A stretch of DNA of 64,000 bases from contig NC_088105.1 of the NCBI RefSeq assembly GCF_036370855.1, positions 7,817,619-7,881,618 on the forward strand, written 5' to 3'. Below the pieces are notes generated by a model, which saw nothing but the letters and a program-made list of their open reading frames with translations, had not been told where the DNA came from and searched no databases. The translations under genes and the position numbers were made by a program. How positions within the stretch are numbered: the first letter of the stretch is position 1; the number at the start of each line of letters is the position of its first letter. Positions 55,901-64,000 of this stretch are shown here, piece after piece. Source of the DNA: Dromaius novaehollandiae. Taxonomy: Eukaryota; Chordata; Aves; Casuariiformes; Dromaiidae.

Positions 55901-58900
55901 TCTACTTCAGTTCTTTGATTTTATTGCCCAATCACTCAGCCGCTGAAAGTCCATTTGAAATTCTTCAGTAAGCCCTTGTCTTTAGTACCCCAAATAATTC
56001 AATCATTAGCAAGTGCTGTACCCCTCTTTACTTGCTTCTTTTTCCAGGTTGTTCAGCCTATTCATAACCAGTTCTAAACTTTTGTTTTTAAACTTTGTTA
56101 GGCACTAGTATATTGTTAAATGTATTTGGACTTCCTGCTTGTCTGCTTTCTGTTGCTGGTGCTGCATTTTGCCAGAAAATAACATATAAATGTTATTCTG
56201 ATAATGCGAACACATGTGATAATACAGATGGATGGATAATTCTTTCTGTGCAGGATAGCATTGTTTCACAGTGGTTTGCAAGAATGAGTGATAATTGGTC
56301 TGAAATTATTCTTTGACATATTGATTAAACAATTTTTCTTCTTCAAAGTTGTTGCAGCCCATTTTGCTTGTTAGAAGCACCAAATTGTTGGAAACGAATG
56401 AACATACTTGTATAATTCAGATACTACATCCACAAAATTCTTACCTTTTTTTTTTTTTTTTTTTTTTTTAAGATGGTGTGGTTGTCTCTGGAAAAGTGGG
56501 AAGCAACAAACTGGACATGGAAGTTACTGAGTCAGAAGCAGAAGCCAAAGAAAAAGGAGCTGAGCAGGAGTCCATAAGAGAATCTGATAGTAACATTTTG
56601 GATGTATCATCTGATTCTCCAAGAGGTATGCTAATAAACTATAAGAATCTTTATGTTATGTTCTTGAGGAAAGGAGAAGAAAAGGTGAAAGTAGTGGAGA
56701 AGAAAGGTGAAGGGAACGTGTGAAATCTCATTTTCAGTACATCTGATTCCATAGATACTTTTTCCTGTGAGTCTGAATAAAATATTTTCCGTAGATGTTA
56801 GAAATATGTCTTTCAAAGGAGATGCCATTTTCCCCTTGCTAACATGCTAGAAATCACTTTGGAACTTCCCCCAAATACAGTGACAGAAAAGAAATTATGC
56901 TGGATGAGGTATGATATGCCTCAAGTCCTGATGTTAAAAGTACTGCTCCTGTGAGTTGTGAATCTTTTAATGTAGATAAGTACTTGCGAACAGAGAAAGT
57001 CTATTGTAAGTAGAAGGAAGTAGAATTTCAAGTGCAGAAACTGGGAGTGAGGAATTTCATTTAACGTTAGCTTTAAAAGTTGCTTCTATATCTTAAACAC
57101 ATTGATCAATTGATATTTTAGTTTCACGTAAGAAAATATGAAGACTAATGTTAAAAAAAAAATTAAGGTTTAGAATCACTACAGAACCAGTATTGTGATA
57201 AATTGGGATGTTCTGTGTGCCAAAACCAATAAGAGATTTGTTGGATAAGCTAGTTCTCTTGTTTCCTAGCAAATTCTACACTGTTCTCAGAGACTGATAA
57301 GTTGAAAAATTGGAAGGTAATTTTGAGGTTATTAAACACTTTGCCAGGAAAAAAAGTAGAAGAATTGAATGGTTCCTGGCTATACATTGAATAATTGGTT
57401 CTTATAAAATGGTCCAGTTCTAGCTGCTATTTTAGTTTTACTGGATAGTTCACAGGATGCTTTTATACTGCCTTGTTTATAATTTGCATTAAATAAGAAT
57501 GCCATGCACTAAAATCAGGAGTAAATGGTATGCAACTTGCTCTTTCCAGCTTGTTTTTTCAAGTGAAAATTTTTCCAATCTGAGAAATTGGGTGTATATC
57601 AGAATTAAAAAGCAAGTAGAAATATCTGGATCTTATTAGGGAACCATTCTAGGGGATTAACTTTGTAAGTCATTTGTTCTACCACATTCATGTTGGAAGT
57701 TAAAGGATACAAACTGGTACGAGTATGAGATTTGGAATGATTGATAGAAAAATAGCAGTAAGATAAAAATACATTTTTAACTATTTATGTTTAACTTGTA
57801 AATATCTCTTAACTTCTAGAGAAACATATTTCAATTCAAAGACAGCTTGCCGATCTAGAGAAACTAGCTGATCTGAATGAAGGTGAGTTTACCTTGGGAG
57901 TATCCCAGAACACAGATCTTCATGTTACAGGTATTTACATTCTTTCTTGGTTTTTATTTTTAAAATACTACTTTTCATTTCTGATGTTACCTAGGGGTTT
58001 CATAAAGAATAGCTTTATAATTTCATTCCCCCATTTATCAAATGTTGTGCTTTACTCAGTGAAGTCAAGGCCTTAATGATTCCTCCTCTTTTCCCTCTGC
58101 ATTATAGCATTTCTAATGTGGCAATGTGCATGGATCAGCAAAATGTTGATTCTAGCTATATGTCAACAGTTTAATCTCATTTTTATTTTACTTTATGTCA
58201 TGATAACAGGGAAGCTAGTTGTTGTCTTTACTGAGAACAACATACAATTTTTTCTAATCTCAGTTTAAACAAAGATGTCCTCTGTTTTGAACGTTTTATT
58301 TTCCTTTTTGTCTGTGTTCATTGTTTCTGACACAGATATATAGTGGAGGATTGTTGTAAGAGTGCAAATTGTTTTCTTTACAACTCTTAGTTTCTCTCTG
58401 ATGATATGTGTGTCTTTAGTGTTGATAAAAGCATGTAGTTTAACAGACCTTGCAACTGAAACTAGCTTTTATTCACGGATCGAGAAAAATACAAGTACCA
58501 GGATATACAGCTGCTGCATCGTACAGTTCTTGTGCCTTAATCATCTTCCAGAGTGGCCACTGATGAGAATAATAGTCTACTTCTATGTCTGTTTAATTTT
58601 ACAACTGACAAATACACCAGGAGTAAAACTTAAACAGAGGGCTATATGTTCCATGTTAAATGACAAGATAGGTCATAAATACCTTTTAGGTGTGTAGGGC
58701 GGGTTGTTTTGCTTTGGGGGGGTGGTTCTGGTATTATTTGTTGTCAGACAATTTCATCTTGAACTGAGTTACATGTGAAGCTTTAGTAGTGACAACCGCA
58801 TTCAGTTCAGTTATTCTGAACCTTTTTTTTTTTTTGGTCCTTCAGTCATGGATGTGGCATTCTTCTGTGGTTTCTGTTCTTGGACTGACTTGTATTTATT

Positions 58901-61900
58901 ACTATTATCTTGTTTATTTGATACTCAGTAAACCATATGGCAGTAATAGTCTGATCTACATTAGAGAGCAGTGATGATTTGGTGAGCTGTAGGCGGCATC
59001 TCTCCTGGCTTCAGTGGCAAGGGATTCTGCATGGACAAGTAGTAATCACAAAGGTCATGGCAGGGTCAGGAAATTTTACTCTTGTGCAAGTCTAAGATAT
59101 GTGATTATTATATAAATCATAAATAATTTTGTCTACTTCCTTAGATACATTGAAATAGAGGTTGAAAGCTTTACATTTGCATCATAGAACTATTATGAAT
59201 CTGGAAATAAAATACTGCTTTTATTGTATTGGAGGCTGCCCGTGTTATGTGGCTTGTTTCAGTATTCCTCCTGTATGATTCAAACACATGTAAGTCCTTC
59301 TGCTCACTTGTACCCAAGAGATTGTTTGGCATCCAGCAGTATAAGATGCAGCAACAGATGTATGCCTGCCCTGATATACGATTCCTGTGCACAGCTGTAC
59401 AACATGTGTCTCCTCATGGCTAGATTTTATTTAGAATAATACTTAATATGCTTCAGATACCTTTGATGCAAAAAATTCTTACCTTTTTTTTGTGCCCCTG
59501 AGGTAAGATTTCCAAGAAGAAAGATTATTTTTAACAGAGAATAACTCCCTCCACACACACACACACACACCAGAATAAAAAGACGCTATGTGCTTGTTTT
59601 ATCTAAAAGCTTGTTTGGAGATTGAGGAGGAAGAAAAACAGACTTTTTTCTAACATCTTCATTTTTTTGTTGTGTTTTGAAATGTAATTCTCTAGGCTTT
59701 TTTATAAAGTTCTATTCTGCAATACTCTTCAGAAGTTATATTTGCATCACGTGACTCTAGTAAGAAGTTAGAAAAACAACCCTAAAGGTTATAGAAGTTA
59801 ATGATCTTTAAAGTAATAGTCTTTGTGTATTCTGTGGAGTAGAAAGGACAGATAATCCCGTTTATTTCAACCTTGTGGACACATGTAATAAAATAAAGCA
59901 TGGAGAATTCATCATCTTTTTTCTCAAAATACACATTTAACCATAGCTAATAACAAGTATGCGTAACAGCATGTATTTCTGTTAACATGTCTGCTCACTG
60001 CATCTTGTATGTTTGTCATATTTTTTGTTTGCATTTTCAGCTGAAAAGAAGCCCTGTCCGTTGTGTCCTGAGGACAAATTCAAAGCTTGCTATAGTCATA
60101 AACTCCATCGCCACCTTCAGAATTTGCACTGGAAGATTTCGGTTGAATTTGAAGGTAAAGGCAATCATATTTGAATAGTAAGTACAATATGAAATTGTGG
60201 AATGTAGGGCATTGTTCTGTGTTTCATCTTTAGAATTCCTGTTGACATAAGTGTGTTTCATGCATCTTGATACCAGCTCTGAACTCGAACCATATTTTGG
60301 CAAAATGAATTTTGGCCTGGGATGTATAATATAAATGTGAAATAAGTTTGTATTTTTCTGAATGCCAAAATAGTTCTAGTTGAGCATTTCCTCATTTAAA
60401 AAAAAAAAGTTTCTTGGCATATCATGAAAATGATTATGAAATCAAAAATATTTATATGATGAAAATTAATAAAAATTCTGGTTGTATTATTTAGAGCTTT
60501 TTTTTTCCTGGAGATAACTACTTCCAGTATTTATTTAATATCGGCATTTAGTAGCCTTGTCTTTTATATAACCAAACAGTAGGATCGGTTTGTAAGATGT
60601 ATTTAAAATCTTTGCATTAAAATAAGGAAGAGAATGAGCAGTATATATTTTAAATAAACTGGATATATGGATTTATAGGAAATAACACGATTAACCAGAA
60701 GATGGGCAATATTAAAGTTAAATTAAAAAATCATCTGCTAGAGTTTTGGTTTTGCATGTATTAAGAGGTGTGGGGTTTGGGTGGGGTTCTCCCCCTCCTC
60801 TGCCGCTTTAAACTGTAGGAAAAAAAGTTTAGAGGCGTCTTCACACAAGTCAGGTAAAAATACTTCAGCAAAGCATTCAGAAATGCTTACAACTTGCTTT
60901 CAAAAGTTGTATAGTGTGTATGACCTCAGGACTCACCAGAACTGTGCAGCGTGTAGGAAGGTAACAGACTTAATGAAATGCGACATGGGCTCCTGAAACC
61001 TTTTAAGGCTTTTGAAATGTCTTTCTTATCTTTCTCTGATGCTTGGATTAACAGGTATTATATAAATGTTTGAAGTACTAGCTGTTGTCCAGTACGCTTC
61101 ACTTTAGTGCTGAATTGCCTGTAAGTGATTTTTGAGCAGTTCGAAAATTCCTAATCTATACTTAGCTGATCAAATCTCTCTGTGCAAAGAGGATGAATGT
61201 ATCAGAACACTGGTAATGTTTGTGGCAATACTTGAAAGGCCTTCTGAGACCTTGCTATAAAAGTAATGAAAGAAAATCCTAAATCAAAGAAAGAAAATCC
61301 TAAATCAAAGAGTTTGTGGTACAAGACATATGCATGCTGTTTACTTATTGTACTGTGATGTGACAACAGCTAGTTTGTTTTCCAGGGTACAGAATGTGCA
61401 TCTGTCACTTACCTTGTCGTCTGGTGAAGCCAAACCTCATTGGAGACCAGGTAAAAAAAGCTGAATCACAGAAATATTTGTTACCCCACAACATAAGGGG
61501 AAGAGGTGATTGGGGGAACTGCTACTTCAGTCTCAAAATACGGCTTGTCATCCAGTGTGGGATACTTGAAGCTTATTGGTCCAAAATACAAGTTTTTGAT
61601 GTAACCCTTTGATGGTTAGTTGAATGTAGTTGTATATCTGTGTCTTACTCCTGTGACTATCTGCTCAGATCATGTAAACCAGGATCAGTTTGGAGTAAAT
61701 AGCAATGCTGTGTGGAAGAGATCAAGGGAGACTGGGAAATGAGGGTTCTCAGATCCTTCCCTGCATGCTGAATACGTGGAGTATCAGCAGACAGCTGAAT
61801 CAGTAGTGGTGACAGTGAATCAGTGGCAAGGTAGCTGTGCTATGCTGGTTCTGTATATATTTGGGTGTTTACAGTCTCTGTGGCAGTAGATCCAGAAATT

Positions 61901-62125
61901 TATGTATGCACAGAGAGATGACTTCTTAAAATCTGTCTATATTCATGTATAGTTCTACTTTAATAGTCTAAAACTACACTTCCTGTATTTTACAGACATT
62001 TTCAAAGATGGGAGCCCATTACCATTGTATTATCTGTTCAGCAACTATCACACGAAGAACTGACATGATAGGGCATATTAATCGTCATGTGAATAAAGGA
62101 GAAACTGAATCAAGATTTATTACAG
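52778..62125 (+). CDS. TRMT1L: TRMT1L, TRMT1-like tRNA methyltransferase paralogue, 5' part (exons 1-6)
   Basis: Joining 52778-52901, 56473-56625, 57820-57930, 60041-60154, 61386-61450 and 61996-62125 gives 697 nt, 232 codons plus one base, open throughout. The N-terminus is acidic ([12 protein letters not shown]). Residues about 95-110 read [15 protein letters not shown], characteristic of TRMT1L. Two C2H2 fingers follow: C135-x2-C138-x15-H154-x4-H159 and C200-x2-C203-x12-H216-x3-H220. The Trm1-type methyltransferase domain, expected further on, lies past the window edge, as the full protein is about 730 residues in human. TRMT1 makes N2,N2-dimethylguanosine at tRNA position 26; TRMT1L is reported to act on tRNA as well but its zinc-finger N-terminus sets it apart. 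Start chosen at 52778 for its A at -3 and G at +4. Confidence 0.93.
52950..53476 (+). repeat. G-rich minisatellite, about 14 copies of a 31-43 bp unit
   Basis: Each copy centres on ggggagccgttgggggctc, followed by a G run of 6-10 and gcgggcgcg or gcggggcgc. Fourteen cores can be counted, the first near 52974 and the last near 53450; one reads gagtcgttg. Copy length varies mostly with the G run. The plus strand is strongly G-biased, which is the non-template strand for TRMT1L. Confidence 0.93.
54430..54560. repeat. TA-rich low-complexity tract
   Basis: Alternating TA/CA dinucleotides with several short self-complementary stretches (tatatata, gtatatgcac-like blocks). It looks like a decayed TA/CA microsatellite. 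Confidence 0.7.
55480..56075 (-). mobile_element. Decayed CR1-type LINE fragment (antisense in TRMT1L intron 1)
   Basis: The plus strand reads as the reverse of a CR1 3' half. Recognisable blocks in order are actctgtgccactcat, gaagctgaaaagtc, gaagctattccat, gttcaagatgcaggatgacc-like text with accatggattt, ttattgcccaatcactcag and gttcagcctattcat. On the minus strand the last blocks correspond to the reverse-transcriptase C-terminal region that in intact copies reads LFNIFIND. It is 5'-truncated and has no intact ORF. Block order and spacing, recalled from the family, make it convincing; the subfamily is not determined. Confidence 0.75.
56446..56469 (+). repeat. T24 homopolymer forming the exon 2 acceptor tract
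   Basis: Twenty-four uninterrupted T, then aag at 56470-56472 and the exon. It acts as the polypyrimidine tract for TRMT1L exon 2. Confidence 0.9.
56473..56625 (+). CDS. TRMT1L: TRMT1L coding exon 2 (residues 42-92)
   Basis: It encodes [20 protein letters not shown], then a Glu/Ser-rich acidic stretch ending SSDSPR. The donor is gtatgc. The region is poorly conserved but phases match on both sides. Confidence 0.87.
57820..57930 (+). CDS. TRMT1L: TRMT1L coding exon 3 (residues 93-129), with an alternative internal donor
   Basis: Acceptor aacttctag. The exon encodes [19 protein letters not shown] and continues through [16 protein letters not shown] to donor gtattt at 57931. A second, better-looking donor gtgagt lies at 57883, 48 nt earlier and in the same phase. 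The longer form leaves 25 residues between LA and CPLC, the same number I recall for human TRMT1L, so it is taken as the main form. Confidence 0.8.
57931..60040. other. TRMT1L: TRMT1L intron 3
   Basis: AT-rich; a CA run at 59552-59571 and a T run at 58821-58832 are the only repeats. No further exon fits the phase. Confidence 0.6.
59552..59571. repeat. CA microsatellite
   Basis: About ten CA repeats in TRMT1L intron 3. Confidence 0.92.
60041..60154 (+). CDS. TRMT1L: TRMT1L coding exon 4 (residues 130-167), first C2H2 finger
   Basis: Acceptor gcattttcag, donor gtaaag. It encodes [20 protein letters not shown] and [13 protein letters not shown], with zinc ligands C135, C138, H154 and H159. Confidence 0.93.
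61386..61450 (+). CDS. TRMT1L: TRMT1L coding exon 5 (residues 168-189)
   Basis: Acceptor ttttccag, donor gtaaaa. It encodes [20 protein letters not shown] then Q. The two Cys-His pairs here might add another metal site, but spacing does not fit a classical finger. Confidence 0.93.
61996..62125 (+). CDS. TRMT1L: TRMT1L coding exon 6 (residues 190-233), second C2H2 finger
   Basis: Acceptor tattttacag, donor gtaggt. It encodes [20 protein letters not shown], then the H-x3-H of the finger and NKGETESRF. One base is carried into exon 7, which lies outside the window. Confidence 0.93.
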
Positions 62126-64000
62126 GTAGGTTCTTACTGCTATAAAACGCTGAATATTTTCATACTATATAGTGCATGGGATGACTACGATATGTGGGCG
62201 AGAAACATGAGATAAATGCTTAAATTTACTAATGAGAAATCTGCCCATAGCTTTTTAGTTTTTTTTTTTTCCTCAGATGTAAGACTGTTGTGATTTACTC
62301 TCTGCATTGACCAGTTACCCTGTTCTTACTGATAAATAATACTCTCTTTCACAGTTAGCTTAGTTTTGAAAATGTAACCTTCTGTCTTTCCAAAAGAATG
62401 GAGAGCATGGTGTCCATAAAACAAAACCTGTGTAGAGCATTTCGTGCCTCTATATATTTGGCTTTGTCTGTCCTTAAATCCGTTTTGAGTAAATCTCTAT
62501 ACAGTACGTAAATCCTTTGCTCTTTTTATGCCAACTGCATCAGCATAGATTCATAAAACAGGATGGCTTTTTTGGTCCTGGAGAATCATAAACATGTGAG
62601 TTGTTCTTTGGTAAATTATAATCCTTTTTGACATTCTCCAGAATTAGACTTTTGTTTTTTAAATGTGGATAAAATAGATCGGAAGGCCAAATCTTAAAAA
62701 TTAATTTAACTTCTTTTATTTTGCAAGTTGCTTAAAGTTTATTCTTCATTTAAAATGAGCAAGTTTGCTGCTTAGTTTGCTGCTCTGCTTGTCTCTTACT
62801 TTTGTATTGCTTGTCCATTCTCTGGCTAATAAAAAGCATGTTACTGATCAGCTGATGTGTAAGAGTTAAGGCTTTTTGCTACAGCATGAACTGCTTACTG
62901 TCGGAAAATCAATCAAATTTTTTGTCTCTGTGGAGATGTATAGGTTTATTGTTCTAGATACAATATAGTACAGATGAGACTGGAGGTTGAGAGCTATGCT
63001 TCATTCTTAAATCCTGTTGTCAATCTGCTGCAGTTTAGGAGTAATAGCTTAGTGTCTGTGGATCAGTTTCCATGTCTAGGAAGCAATAGTAGTATATGTT
63101 TTTATACCTTTTAACTTAAATACTGGAGGTAGAAAGTGCAGTGTGTGTTGTGAAGTATTTTAATCTAACTTTCCCTTCTGAGCTGTTAATACAGGCTGAC
63201 TCATTTGTCACTTCTTATATAAAGCACTTGCATAGGATTATATCTCCTCTTAGAGAGGAGGGGAAATTCACAGATCATATATTTAATACTTCAGAGGCAC
63301 CTGAGCAAAACTTGGCATATAAACATGGAGCAAATGGTAGAGCTGTGCACTGAGATAGAGGTACTCTCTCTGCATATTTGAAAGCAGTACAGAGCAAGCA
63401 GGCTGTGCAGTGAAAGGTAGCTAGTTGAGAGCTAACCAAAATTTCCTGGTCATTCTTGCGTAAATTTTGCTACTGTTAGACTGGGCATAAATTGCCTGGA
63501 GGAATGACAGCATGTGTTTACAGCCATCAAATCAAGAAAGTTTGATTTGCTACAGAATATTTTATACAAAGCCTAAGTGCTTAAATTGTCACTATGCTTG
63601 TGCTATCTATATGCATTTCATGAAGCAGTTTGATAAGTTATGGATATTGGATCAAGGTTTTTGAGGGATTTTGCAGTTCATTGAATTACATTCAGAGCTA
63701 TGTTAGTAGGTTTTTAATTATTTAGTAAGGTATTGTGTTTAAACATGCAAAACAAATGTTTGTCTTCATTTAGATTCTATCATATGTTGTACATAATTAA
63801 GGACCAGAGTGTTCCTTCACTACACTTCATCTAGAGGAATAACACTTCATGCCAGAGACAGAATACTGAGTTCCTTTTCCTCAGATAGAAATGGAGTGAC
63901 CTGAGCCTCCCTGGGAATTTTTGGTATCAAAAGGTGTTTGGAGTAGGCCTCAGGCTCAGGTGCTTCTTTTTTTAAATTTGAGTGGATAAGAGAGCCCAAC
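62126..64000. other. TRMT1L: TRMT1L intron 6, part
   Basis: No exon is found up to the window edge. The Trm1-like methyltransferase exons must lie beyond. A short ORF at 63141-63353 does not match the protein. Confidence 0.65.

Larger units (their letters stand above)
52902..56472. other. TRMT1L: TRMT1L intron 1
   Basis: The first 1.1 kb is the rest of the CpG island with the minisatellite at 52950-53476. Then come AT-rich sequence with a TA-rich dyad-prone stretch at 54430-54560, a CR1 remnant at about 55480-56075 and a 24-base T run feeding the exon 2 acceptor. No additional exon is supported. Confidence 0.7.

Noticed and set aside
1-64000. Search for CRISPR arrays, operons, tRNA/rRNA genes, phage or integrase genes and endogenous retroviral genes
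   Set aside because: The window is ordinary vertebrate gene-bearing DNA. No direct-repeat/spacer arrays, no tRNA cloverleaf with intact A and B boxes, and no retroviral gag, pol or env frames were recognised by eye.

Overview
The window is vertebrate nuclear DNA, most likely from a bird. It carries most of three adjacent protein-coding genes whose exons were rebuilt here by joining splice sites in phase: IVNS1ABP (+, about 1730-13150), SWT1 (-, about 52600-13285) and the 5' third of TRMT1L (+, from 52778 past the right edge). The same three genes lie together in the same relative orientation on human 1q25.3. Evidence for a bird is the short introns (SWT1 fills about 39 kb, against more than 100 kb in human as I recall), a decayed CR1 LINE, the absence of any visible Alu or L1, and proteins close to but distinct from the mammalian ones. 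Species cannot be fixed from the sequence alone.

Layout. 1-1730 is AT-rich non-coding sequence. 1731-1976 is a probable 5'UTR exon of IVNS1ABP. Thirteen coding exons between 3252 and 11962 give a complete 639-residue BTB-BACK-kelch protein. IVNS1ABP and SWT1 end tail to tail, with their best poly(A) signals about 180 bp apart near 13.1-13.3 kb. SWT1 has eighteen coding exons between 51465 and 14561, giving 889 residues: a basic disordered N-terminus, a PIN endoribonuclease domain and a helical C-terminal region. Its largest introns are 14667-20773 and 21818-33146. A CpG island at about 52.15-54.0 kb serves SWT1 and TRMT1L head to head, with their 5' ends within about 0.45 kb. TRMT1L contributes six coding exons (232 residues), covering an acidic N-terminus and two C2H2 zinc fingers. 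Its methyltransferase domain lies beyond position 64000.

Functions. IVNS1ABP (NS1-BP) is a kelch adaptor linked to actin stability, splicing and cullin-3 biology. SWT1 is a nuclear PIN-domain RNA endonuclease in mRNP quality control. TRMT1L is a paralogue of the tRNA guanosine-26 methyltransferase TRMT1. They share a neighbourhood and, for two of them, a promoter, but not an obvious pathway.

No undescribed system such as a mobile defence island is visible. The points most worth a second look are: a possible alternative last exon that would make a kelch-less IVNS1ABP; stacked upstream ORFs in its leader; a tandem exon pair in SWT1; a 48-nt in-frame alternative donor in TRMT1L exon 3; the close convergent poly(A) sites; and a 14-copy G-rich minisatellite next to the bidirectional promoter. 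The very long ORFs across that minisatellite are artefacts of stop-poor repeat sequence.
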